From positions 2,491 through 13,799 of the forward strand of contig NW_025064984.1 in NCBI RefSeq assembly GCF_019112545.1: a DNA stretch of 11,309 nucleotides, given 5' to 3'. A program made the position numbers and the translations under genes. How positions within the stretch are numbered: position 1 is the stretch's first letter; each line of letters opens with the position of its first letter. The notes beneath the pieces are model-generated. The model worked only from the letters and a program-made list of their open reading frames with translations, ran no database searches and had not been told where the DNA came from. Source of the stretch: Guyanagaster necrorhizus. Taxonomy: Eukaryota; Basidiomycota; Agaricomycetes; Agaricales; Physalacriaceae. Below are positions 1 through 6,998 of the stretch, piece after piece.

Positions 1-1116
1 TATGTCCTAATATTTAGTAGAAATATTACTTCTCGGGACAGGTACGCGATTAGTGCAACCACCGCTATTCATTCAGACATACATAAGCCAATTGGGCGTC
101 CAAGTGGATACGATGGACATCGTACCTTTGCCGTGTCTCTTAAAGCCTCTTTATCTTATCCATCCTCTCCTTAGAAAAATGCTTGCTCGACGTATAACGT
201 ATTGGCAGAGGAAGGTCGACGCGTAGCCACTGCTTTACTTCCTCTTTCACCGCAAAAGACGTTTCTACCATCAAAATAAGAGCGTGAGATGTATGTCCAT
301 TTCAGATGTCCTAGGCGAGGGCACAATAGCTAATGTTAATGACAACCCTCCAGCCAGACGTGCTTGCTACATCACCAGGATGTCTATGTCATTGTATATC
401 GCTGGTCGAATATATCAATATCACGGATGAAATCACTCGAAAAGAAAACATCGGCCGAGAACGCGCAAAGAGCGACAAATTATCTACTGCCATTTCGATG
501 CACGAGAAAACCCTGAACGAGTTCTCATATCAACTAGTATCTATGGCGAAGAGCTAAGACACACATCACATAGGAGCTCGGGGTTCCAGTACCCTAGCTG
601 CCGACTTCTCTCTCAAGTACCGTTCGTCTTCTAGTAGTTTGGACAGTCATGGAGGAAACCCATGCTGTTCAAAGTAGCAAGGGTTCTGCGAGGAATATTC
701 CCGCCCGACCCTTCTACTTTGGAGCTCATGAGCATAGACATTTAACCCAGGCGTGGTTGTGATCAAGAACCGACAAAATCAATCATTTCATGAAGCGCAT
801 GAATGGTTACTTTGTTTTTCAATTATTAATTTTCCTTGAAGACTTACTTTAATAATCATCACAGGAACGTGTACTCTTGGCGCGCATGCTGAAGGGCTTT
901 CGGTGACATGAAATTCTGAAACTGTTGGTCATATACATATCCTAAAATGCATCGTTAGCTGTCCGAATTTACTTTCTCTTGTCCAGACTTATAATCATTC
1001 CAACATGAACAATCGAAAATCAGATAGGAACAACCTCGTCTCATCAGACGATAGTCATGACAAGTGTGTTCGTATATTATACATTATTGGCACTCGTTTT
1101 CTCCTCTGAGCAGAAT
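1..1116. other. Left intergenic stretch, no recognisable gene
   Basis: No protein family was recognised here. A minus-strand open stretch at 140-271 (about 43 codons, ending in a lysine-rich tail) looks somewhat like a terminal exon, with a possible GGTAG acceptor just before it, but no upstream exon could be joined to it. A plus-strand open frame at 333-557 (74 codons) has an unremarkable composition and no recognisable motif. The rest (560-1116) has stops in all frames, AT-rich patches and no clear repeat. The stretch lies downstream of the tautomerase gene and may include its 3' untranslated region. Confidence 0.4.
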
Positions 1117-1639
1117 TTAGTACTCCGAAGGCCTGTTCTCTTTGTACCAGAGGGCTTCTGCTTCTGACTTATACGGTGGGGGGTTGATGCCGTTCATCAC
1201 CTACATGCCTCGCTATAGTACAACCAAGTCGTCAACTTCCACAGTATTCAAGACCAACTGGAAATACCCACGTCCATCTCCGCGATTTGTATCTCCCAGT
1301 CAGCACCTCGTGCCTTTATGAACGGCTCCAATGCCTTGTTGTATCCCTTGCTGAACTCTTTCTTGTACTCATCACTACATAACCTTCTCAATCGCGCACC
1401 GATTATAACGACCTAGGAGCATACCTGAAATGGGCGGCCATATGGTGCACAACTATGCGGACAAAGTTGTCGGTGGCCTCCCCTCCGACGTGGAAATTCT
1501 CCTTGTCGACCTCAATGAAGATCACGACGACGTAGAATTTGGGCAAGTTGGGGTAGCACTGCTGGACGGCTTTGACGACAGCAGTTTTATCCTCTTTGGA
1601 ATACAATCCGACAGGAATGTAGAAGCGGTGAAGAGGCAT
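1117..1639 (-). CDS. Tautomerase_3 / cis-CaaD-like tautomerase, three exons
   Basis: This is a small tautomerase-superfamily protein of the type annotated in fungi as tautomerase_3 or cis-3-chloroacrylate-dehalogenase-like. Family members use the amino-terminal proline, exposed after Met removal, as the catalytic base or nucleophile. The protein starts MPLHRFYIP, so Pro2 is in place, followed by family-like GLYSKEDK, FYVVVIFIEV, VGGEATDNFVRIVV and a later ADWEIQ strand. Exon 1 is 1425-1639, intron 1 is 1375-1424 (50 nt, GTATGC..GTAG, phase 2) and exon 2 is 1272-1374. Exon 3 ends NGINPPPYKSEAEALWYKEN...Y at stop 1117-1119. The start at 1639 was chosen because Pro must follow Met; an upstream in-frame Met (1693) would bury it. 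The intron 2 acceptor is ambiguous. With acceptor CTATAG (intron 1213-1271) exon 3 reads RGM-stop-VMNG. With acceptor ATGTAG (intron 1201-1271) the frame stays open and gives 133 aa. The natural substrate is unknown. Confidence 0.75.
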
Positions 1640-1674
1640 GTTCGTGAGTGAGGTTTGTAAGAGTATCTTTGACG

Positions 1675-1685
1675 AGTTTTTATGC
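1675..1685 (-). promoter_or_regulatory. TATA-like box of the tautomerase gene
   Basis: On the minus strand this reads GCATAAAAACTC, an AT-rich TATA-like element about 40 bp upstream of the ATG at 1639. A similar ATAAAA box stands at a comparable distance before both intact SDR genes. No other promoter motif was recognised. The call rests on position and composition only. Confidence 0.35.
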
Positions 1686-1699
1686 AAGCTCAACGGTTC

Positions 1700-2180
1700 G
1701 GGATCCTAATACTTTGGTGGCCGACCTCGGTTACTAATGCTTGGTAACGGCTTCGGCTACAAGAAGCATGAAGTCAAGGACATTGTTGTTTCTCCCGAAG
1801 CTGCCGTACAAAGGTGTACGATCAGAGACGTATAAATTCCAGGTCCTCATTTCCGTTCATTTTCCAGAATAAGGGTATCACAGCATTTCACGACGCGCTT
1901 CATGCTGACACTGACGTTATACTTCTGAATACTTATCCTACTCCATCCTGGTGGGTGTGTGAACGTCTCTCGTCGAACAGCAAATGCAGATCCACGATCA
2001 GTAGATAAGCGGACCGGGTTAATACTCACCGTCATAGCCCACTTCTGATTTGCCAAGAAGATGTAAAGTTTAGATACCCGGACAAATCATGATGCCATAC
2101 TTGGAAAAGAGCAGACAATTTTCGGTTTCAACACTTGTTCAGGATCGGGAAAGAAATCAAAAATTGAACATTCGAGACCT
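1700..2180. other. Intergenic stretch between tautomerase and the 2181 ORF
   Basis: Upstream region of the minus-strand tautomerase gene and of the plus-strand ORF at 2181. Short open frames on both strands (1814-2008 plus, 1847-2056 minus) overlap antisense and resemble no family known to me. A short run TTCCAGAATAAG, followed by a CATGCTGAC-type string, recurs in similar form at 10155-10195 upstream of the second SDR. The match is short and may be chance. Confidence 0.3.
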
Positions 2181-2555
2181 ATGTCTTCAGACCCAGATAT
2201 AACGAGCACAGATATTTCTATCGAGCAGGGACTTGTTCATGTGGCACCACGATTGATGAGACGAAAACAGACGAAACGCAAGGGTAGTCGGGCAATAGTC
2301 AAAAAATACCAACTGTCATGGGACGAAGACGCGAAGATATATGATCGATCGCCTATCGACAAGAATAGAGAGCCCTTGTTCAAGACTCGAAGTTTAGACA
2401 GACTAGGCCAAGATTCGAGTTCTCTCATAGAACGTGACCTGAAAGTTTCTCTGGCAGTGGAAGGGTACTTCCAAAAATTCGGCCAAGTGCGAGCTGGGAT
2501 ATTGGTTGCAGAAGACATCCGGGTTTCAGCAAAGCAGCTCACCGATTCGCATTAG
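2181..2555 (+). CDS. Hypothetical basic protein, 124 aa, unrecognised
   Basis: A single open frame from ATG (2181) to TAG (2553-2555), with no intron needed. The N-terminal 20 residues are acidic and Ser/Thr-rich. They are followed by a strongly basic patch around residues 28-44 (RRKQTKRKGSR, then KK) that could serve as a nuclear-localisation or nucleic-acid-contact segment, and then a mixed charged C-terminal half. No domain, signal peptide or membrane segment is visible. The antisense strand also holds a 101-codon open frame (2237-2542), so openness alone is weak evidence. It could be a real lineage-specific gene, an exon of a larger one, or a chance ORF. Confidence 0.3.
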   Translation: MSSDPDITSTDISIEQGLVHVAPRLMRRKQTKRKGSRAIVKKYQLSWDEDAKIYDRSPIDKNREPLFKTRSLDRLGQDSSSLIERDLKVSLAVEGYFQKFGQVRAGILVAEDIRVSAKQLTDSH

Positions 2556-2810
2556 CCCTGTCATTTACGAAACGGCGGGTCGGGGGAGGGTGTCTCGCGT
2601 AGTGTGCGCCGACAGCAAGCGCCGAAGAAAAGAACACAGTGTACATGAAGGTTGCCTGCTGCAAACATGAAAGAACAAAGCATTTATTTGCTGTGGCATC
2701 TTCCGACTAGGACGTGGGTATGTGCTAGAGCCAGAAGACAGTACACGATTAAAAAAAATACTGAGTGACTATAAATCCACCGAAGAAGGCTATGCTTAAC
2801 GCGTTACTTA
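2556..2810. other. Intergenic spacer
   Basis: No coding signal was recognised. It contains a G-rich patch (around 2575-2592) and an A-run near 2751-2758 followed by ACTATAAATCC (around 2769), a TATA-like string on the plus strand with no convincing gene after it. Confidence 0.3.
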
Positions 2811-3119
2811 TTAGTGAATGTTGATCTGTCTCGAAATCATGCAATCGCGGTCTCCATTGTGTGGCACATGCGTTTCGTAGTAATCCACCGCTGTCATCTG
2901 ATGGTAACTCACATTCGGATGCAGAATCACGTCTGCACAGATGTAGTCGGTGTCGGCATTTGCACGGTTTCGACTCTTTGTGAACCTAATGATGGCCCTA
3001 CTCGAGCTCGATCTGAGAACTAGGAAAGGATTCAACTTCCTGTTGTAAGTAGAGAGCAGAGTAATGTACAGAGGATTAGAATTAGCCTCGAGAGAGAGAG
3101 ACGTTCTACTTAAATACAT
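2811..3119 (-). CDS. Unrecognised ORF, 102 aa, possible exon of a DUF6534-like protein
   Basis: A minus-strand open frame from Met at 3119 to the stop at 2811-2813. An internal stretch, NPLYITLLSTYNRKLNPF (about residues 15-32), is loosely like the LY-x3-LL-x3-N-x-RK motif near the C-terminus of the basidiomycete DUF6534 membrane-protein family. The hydrophobic helices of that family should lie upstream (above 3120), and I could not trace any there. A GA microsatellite lies in the coding strand near 3092-3101. The family link is a weak resemblance; a chance ORF or a decayed terminal exon is equally possible. Confidence 0.18.
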   Translation of the reverse strand: MYLSRTSLSLEANSNPLYITLLSTYNRKLNPFLVLRSSSSRAIIRFTKSRNRANADTDYICADVILHPNVSYHQMTAVDYYETHVPHNGDRDCMISRQINIH

Positions 3120-3179
3120 TTTTTTGTATTACTTGGAGATCTTTCTATGAAATACTAAATAAGTCCGGATCACGATCCA

Positions 3180-3230
3180 AGTCAGCTGCCGCTGACTGGC
3201 ATCGTATCTTCGAGTACATTCTCGTACTCG
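3180..3230. repeat. Two adjacent perfect short hairpins
   Basis: AGTCAGC (3180-3186) pairs with GCTGACT (3191-3197) across a TGCC loop. CGAGTAC (3211-3217) pairs with GTACTCG (3224-3230) across a 6-nt loop. Both have perfect 7-bp stems only 13 nt apart, in non-coding sequence. Their function is unknown. Confidence 0.5.
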
Positions 3231-3360
3231 CTCAGGATTGCTATCCCAACATAAGAGGACAAGAGTGACATACAGTTTTCCGTTTTCAAGAAGCTGTTCC
3301 CAAAAAGTTGGTCATCATGTCCACAGTCATTAGTTAATTACTAGGCACTGACAATCCACT

Positions 3361-3448
3361 GGGTTGATGGCGTCATTGGTTATCGGGTCTCACATTACAC
3401 TCTTACCAATGACACAGAAGGTCTTCAGTTCGAATCTGTGTCAACTCA
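3361..3448 (+). other. tRNA-like relic or structured locus
   Basis: The stretch has several tRNA gene landmarks. There is a 7-bp acceptor-like pairing GGGTTGA (3361-3367) with TCAACTC (3441-3447, one G.T). TG follows at positions 8-9, then a box-A-like TGGCGTCATTGG, an ATTACAC string like a valine anticodon loop, and a box-B/T-loop AGTTCGAATCT. Against a working tRNA, the invariant A14 is C, the D-stem is broken, and no proper anticodon stem forms. The same bases form stronger competing hairpins: GTCATTGGT (3372-3380) with ACCAATGAC (3405-3413), and TGACACAG (3410-3417) with CTGTGTCA (3436-3443). It is probably a decayed tRNA or tRNA-derived element. Confidence 0.3.
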
Positions 3449-3938
3449 TCAGCGGAAGAAGTCAATTTTTTTTGTGGTATTTCTGGCCCATAAGGCTTGC
3501 TGCCTTGCAGGACCTTCACTCAATGACGTTCACAGGTTGAGCGACGAGGATTCATCTCCCATTAGGTTTGTGCCTCCTTTTATGCAGGGAGGCGTCATAC
3601 CGTCTGTTTGGGTTTACAGTTACGAAGATTTGCCCATTCACGCTCCAACCTCCAGATTTGAGAAACGTTCCTTGGTGCTATGGCTTCGGGCTGCATTTCC
3701 CCACGTCACTATCACTATCAATATCTCGGCGGCTGTGAAACGTTACTTAGATACTGAGTACCAGTCGTCTACATTCATCTCCTTTGATTTCTTGAAAAAG
3801 GATACGCGTTAGTATGTTCGAAGATGATTGTGATACGTGGATTTATCTCTCATGCCCAGCTTCTAGTTTTATGGTGCTGACCGATTCGAAGAGTTTGGAC
3901 AAGAGGCTTCGGAGGAGGACTTGAGGGATCAGATGTAA
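3438..3938 (+). pseudogene. Broken spliced gene of unknown family
   Basis: An open frame (3438-3812) without an ATG start encodes about 124 residues with no domain I recognise, including LVLWLRAAFPHVTITINI and AAVKRYLDTEYQSS. It ends beside a good donor, GTATGT at 3812. A 55-nt intron (3812-3866, ending CTTCTAG) is followed by a 68-nt exon (3867-3934). One frame of that exon is clean and acidic (FYGADRFEEFGQEASEEDL) and it closes at a strong GTAAGT donor (3935). That clean frame does not match the upstream ORF's phase across the intron; the matching phase hits a stop inside the exon. The best reading is a relic with at least one frameshift. The duplicated block begins at 4011, so any further exons may have been displaced. 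Confidence 0.35.
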
Positions 3939-4443
3939 GTACAGTTCAACAACGACACGTTTATTACGATCCTGACTCAAGCAATAATGCATAACACTTG
4001 AAGGTTCCGACATTTGTTCAGTATTCGTGTGTGATGCACGAACGTTCGCAGTTTTTACGCCTTGACAAAGTACAGAAAATTCTCCAAGACGGCATCTCGC
4101 CGATGAACTTCGTTTTACAGAGTATTTTCTCGATTACATTGACGATATTGTGCGGGTACAACAGTAGATATAAGACCCTCTCAGAAAAGTTATACAGAGA
4201 ATGGTGTAATACAGCCACGAAAACGCTGTAATTATGGTCAAATGACGAGCATCTGCGATATTTCGCTGAAAACATACGGACAGTCAAGCTAGACCTTTGA
4301 CCCGAAATAGAAACCAGAGCAGAAACAGAGAGAGTACCACGAGCCAGAGATATTTGGACAAGAGCAGGCGAACGATCCTCGCGGTCTTCAACCTAGTTCA
4401 ATGAAAAAGTTGATGCATCAGGGCGATACAGCGAGGAGAATAA

Positions 4444-4942
4444 TCACCGATAATTGATCCGCCTTTCATGCAGGACTAGAATCCTGTACGCAGCTAGAAT
4501 GAAATAAATATGCTAGGCGTGTACAAAGCGATCTGTGAAACGTACGAGAGTCTTCACCAAACGCTCTACGCACTTCAACCTTCGTCTCCACGATTTCCGC
4601 CGCCAGTTCAAGAAGGAAAGATTCTCTCTGTCGAGAGTCTTTGCACTGTGCTATTACTTTTTCGGCCAATTCCAGGGTCTTGTCGAGTTCAGAGGTCATG
4701 GTGAGTTCTAGCCGACGCATGAGATCTTCGAGTTCGTTGTAAACTTCGAGTATTGTGAGGATTAGGGGGTCTGTTGTCTCGCCGGAAGGTAATATTGTGT
4801 TGCTGGGTTTGGACACTGCTGCGAGCTTGAAGAAAGGAAAGGGCGGGGTATAGACGGTGGTGGTAGATGGTGGTGGTAGTGGTTCGAGCCGTGTTTGAAA
4901 CTCCGAAGCTAGCTGCCGTTCTTTGTCATCCCTACCGTCCAT
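4444..4942 (-). CDS. Paralogous small helical protein, copy A, two exons
   Basis: A minus-strand gene of unknown function. Exon 1 is 4546-4942 and the intron is 4494-4545 (52 nt, donor GTACGT, branch-like GCCTAGC, acceptor ATTCTAG, phase 1). Exon 2 is 4444-4493, giving 148 aa. Without splicing the frame runs to 4466 with an unrelated tail. Splicing is preferred because the paralogue at 9071-9539 has the same intron, and both spliced products end in a matching peptide (YRILVLHERRINYR here) at homologous stops. The N-terminal third has a Pro/Thr-rich insert (residues about 23-34) encoded by a GGT-type microsatellite. It is followed by FFKLAAVSKPSNTIL and a long amphipathic, probably coiled-coil region (about residues 62-127) with heptad Leu and Glu/Lys. 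No signal peptide or catalytic motif is visible. The ATG aligns with an ATG in copy B. Confidence 0.55.
4856..4883. repeat. GGT/GTA trinucleotide microsatellite inside copy A
   Basis: An imperfect run of GGT triplets broken by AGA and AGT lies within exon 1 of the minus-strand gene. It encodes the Pro/Ser/Thr-rich insert (PPPSTTTVYTP) that the paralogue at 9071-9539 lacks. It is an in-frame length difference between the two copies. Confidence 0.7.
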
Positions 4943-5177
4943 TCATCAGCACCACAAGCCAAGTGTCCCCGTGAATACGAATGAATCAACTGTTTTTTTT
5001 TGTCCCAGAGTATGACAGGCAGGAAGATAAGCTGAAAGGATTTTGGCCGATATGAGGCTCTTTTGGAGATGTTACGGTCACTTGATTTCAACATCGGAAG
5101 TACAAATCAATAGCGACGCATCTATTACAACCTTGGCAAATTGGCTCAGGTAGTAATCCTTGAATGTTTCGGCGTCT
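4943..5177. other. Upstream region of copy A, not shared with copy B
   Basis: Candidate promoter region for the minus-strand gene ending at 4942. The plus strand has a T-run at 4993-5001 (A-run on the gene's strand). No TATA box was recognised at the expected distance. It shows no clear similarity to the region upstream of copy B, so the duplicated block appears to end near the start codon. Confidence 0.35.
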
Positions 5178-5333
5178 GCTCAGTATCCGCGCGTAATGCA
5201 CGAACATTCGTAAATTCGCGCTTTTGATTAACATTCACCGCTTACTTACAAAGGCAAGAGTATTCAGATTTCATCACGACATTCGGTGCGACAGTACACA
5301 TAAGATGCTTTCAGGAAAGGTATACGGAGAATA
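5178..5333. repeat. Third, partial and diverged copy of the block's left end
   Basis: It aligns with 4017-4203 and with the matching part of 8649-9539. The markers are TCAGTAT followed by TAATGCACGAACATTCG (TGATGCACGAACGTTCG at 4032), then AGAGTATTC, and AGGTATACGGAGAAT (AGTTATACAGAGAAT at 4189). It ends just before the best-conserved part of the block and carries none of the inner gene. It is more diverged than the two full copies, so it is probably older or unconstrained. Confidence 0.55.
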
Positions 5334-5876
5334 GCATGTGAGATCCAGTCCGGTGCGGTGTGCCAAACAAGTGTGAAGTTCACATTCCTCGATAACTTTT
5401 TTTTGTCGTTGCCTTCGCCTTTTCGTCGCGTCGTATCTCTTTCGTTTCTTATCCTATCGCTTTGGGACTCGAAAGAGTTGTTTTGACGCATATAAAGAAT
5501 AGTTTTATCCCATTTCAGCTGGTGAAAATGATGCCGTTGTCGTCTCTTGGTTTCCTTGCTGGCGTGCCTTGGTATTCCAGTCTGCTCTCTGCCGTTTGGG
5601 TGTTACCGGCTGTCGGCAGTCGCTAAAGGTGGTGTTGGGATTTTGCTGGAAAGTTCTAGAAAGGGCAATCCGGCATCATGCCGAGAGTTGATGAGTAAGC
5701 TCGAGAGAAAGAGAAAGTTGTAGTAAATTCTGGACATAAGTCTGGAGAGTATAAATACAAGCTCTGTAGGAGCTGTAGAATAAGGAGTTCATACCATCTG
5801 GCCTTACCAGCCTGGAGTCTACCCTGCGCATCACCGAGGATTTCCAACAGGTGGGTACCCCCCCAATCCATATTAT
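5334..5876. other. Gene-poor stretch downstream of the SDR relic
   Basis: No family was recognised. Two plus-strand TATA-like boxes are present. CATATAAAGA (around 5490) lies about 35 bp before an ATG at 5528 with a 33-codon hydrophobic mini-ORF. GAGTATAAATACAAG (around 5749) lies close to a small AGCTC/GAGCT hairpin. A plus-strand frame at about 5801-5875 reads as a Pro/Tyr/Gly-rich run (PGVYPAHHRGFPTGGYPP) but has a stop just upstream, and it overlaps the end of the antisense SDR relic. Minus-strand ORFs at 5264-5491 and 5656-5880 show no motif. Confidence 0.3.
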
Positions 5877-6358
5877 TCAAGGATTCAACAGCGACACTCC
5901 GCCATCAACGTTCAAAATCACCCCGTTCATATAGTCCGATACTGCTAGATAGATTGCCATCAGCAATCAGTAATATTCCACGACACCACGACGACGTCCC
6001 ATGTCTCCTCCTAGGTGGCGGCTTTGTCTTGATCGTCTCAATAAACTCAGTACTGATCAGCTCAATGCCAGGCGCCAGCACGGTAGCTTCCTGAGTCAAG
6101 ATTGGAGGGAACAGCAGGGTACATACACAACCTCCATGCGCCGCTGTGTTGATCTTTGCAGCTGCGCTATGGTGCTTGAGGTTCCTTGTGGACGGGAATG
6201 GGCTCCATTGACGAGGAGGAAATGGAAAGTGCATACGACGAAGAACAGCGTGATCCTGTTCAGGGCGAAAATATCTGTCCAGTTCTGTGCTGTCTCGAGT
6301 TGGAGAGGGTCTGTTGCGACGGATCTCTTTGTATGCTGTAGTGTTGAAGCGAAGCACT
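5877..6358 (-). pseudogene. SDR relic, exons 4-6 with deletions
   Basis: A minus-strand copy of the SDR gene family, closest to the copy at 10319. The exon 4 part (from about 6358) reads RSVATDP, then QNWTDIF, and FHFLLVNGAHSRPQGTSS. Exon 5 survives as EFIETIKTKPPP, identical to the second SDR. The exon 6 part reads MAIYLAVSDYMNGVILNVDG and ends at a TGA (5877-5879). Compared with the intact copies, about 105 nt from inside intron 4 into exon 5 is gone, removing the acceptor and the Tyr-x3-Lys active site. About 21 nt between ACCT repeats in exon 5 is also missing, and so is the acceptor region of intron 5 with the start of exon 6. Exons 1-3, with the nucleotide-binding motif, were not found upstream. 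It cannot encode an active SDR. Confidence 0.85.
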
Positions 6359-6538
6359 GAATATGATGAACACGAGGTGTGACGCGGTACACATATAATC
6401 AGCCAATTTTCCCTCCTCACTTGGTTTTCAGGGACAAAAATGTAGAATACATAGCACAGAAGCAAGGACGAAGAGACAGCTCAACAAGTTGGGACACCTA
6501 ACTCGCCCTTCTCGGTGTTGAGCAGGAGCACGAAAGGA

Positions 6539-6856
6539 ATGATCTTCACCAACGGGACCTCTGACTTTGAGGTAAGTGGTATGTCCCTTACATACCCCTT
6601 CTGTGCGTCATATTCATGTTGCTTCAGACGCGTATGTACCCCTGCCCCGAGTAATTGACTCCTTCATATTTTGTAGCAGGAAATTGCGAAAGAACGTGTG
6701 CATGTAATATGGAATGTGTTCTGGATTGATAGGATCGTGAAGGTGGGCGGCGCTGTAGTCAGTGCTACAATTACTCAGCGGGGCTTATCTCACACCAGGG
6801 TATCCAGCAGATTCTTTCACTATATTGCCGTACACCTCTCGCGAAGTACATTCTAG
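6539..6856 (+). pseudogene. Possible transcription-factor fragment, two exons
   Basis: ATG at 6539 opens an 11-codon exon (MIFTNGTSDFE) ending at a consensus GTAAGT donor (6572). A frame-compatible acceptor TTTGTAG (6676; TAGCAG at 6679 also fits) leads into a 60-codon frame to TAG at 6854-6856. The start of that frame, KERVHVIWNVFWIDRIVKVGG, loosely resembles the ERI-x-x-FW-x-x-x-x-LDR-x-W-S-V-A-L-G segment of the middle homology region of fungal Zn2Cys6 transcription factors. No zinc cluster or remaining domain is visible, so at best it is a fragment. The second half lies in the tandemly duplicated unit starting at 6723. Confidence 0.25.
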
Positions 6857-6950
6857 GGCTTTTGACGTGAAATAGCATGAATAATTATCATCAACTTTGG
6901 TCATTTCTTGGTACAACACGTGGCCACTAGCCGATAACTAGGGATACTAC
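6723..6950. repeat. Tandem duplication, unit 1 (empty site)
   Basis: A unit of about 228 bp, homologous to 6999-7380. Shared strings include GGATTGATAGG, GCTACAATTACTCAGC, TTTCACTATAT, TCTCGCGAAGTACATTC, AATAATTATCATCAA and GCCGAT. It reads straight through CCGTACACCTCTCGCG, where unit 2 carries the inverted-repeat element, so it preserves the uninterrupted arrangement. Confidence 0.8.
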
Positions 6951-6998
6951 GTTGCTGCCGCGAGCATGACGACTTTTGTCGGCTGCGGGTCGTCTCCG

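Larger units (their letters stand above)
4011..4942. repeat. Duplicated block, copy 1
   Basis: This segment is homologous along its length to 8649-9539. Shared landmarks in order are a CATTTGT left edge, CGTTCGCAGTTTTT, a nearly identical stretch (4198-4280, containing GAATGGTGTAATACAGCC), GAGGAGAATAATCACCGATAA, GAATGAAATAAATATGCTAGGC, and the AATATTGTGTTGCTGGGTT region. Similarity stops near the ATG of the minus-strand gene carried inside. I saw no terminal inverted repeat or target-site duplication at the edges, so it may be a segmental duplication or a decayed mobile element. Confidence 0.8.

Noticed and set aside
1430..1651. 73-codon plus-strand ORF opposite the tautomerase gene
   Set aside because: It is antisense to exon 1 of a recognised family and its own translation has no motif.
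4018..4287. Minus-strand ORF in the conserved non-coding half of the block
   Set aside because: The frame is shared for about 30 codons, then the second copy stops or shifts; no start or splice sites are shared. Kept only as a question in the findings.
4510..4704. Plus-strand ORF MLGVYKA... partly conserved in the second block copy
   Set aside because: The matching frame in the other copy stops after about 24 codons, whereas the antisense gene with its intron is conserved throughout.
5905..6465. 186-aa minus-strand ORF as one gene
   Set aside because: It runs through SDR exon and intron remnants in changing frames; only the tail matches SDR exon 5. Better read as a relic.
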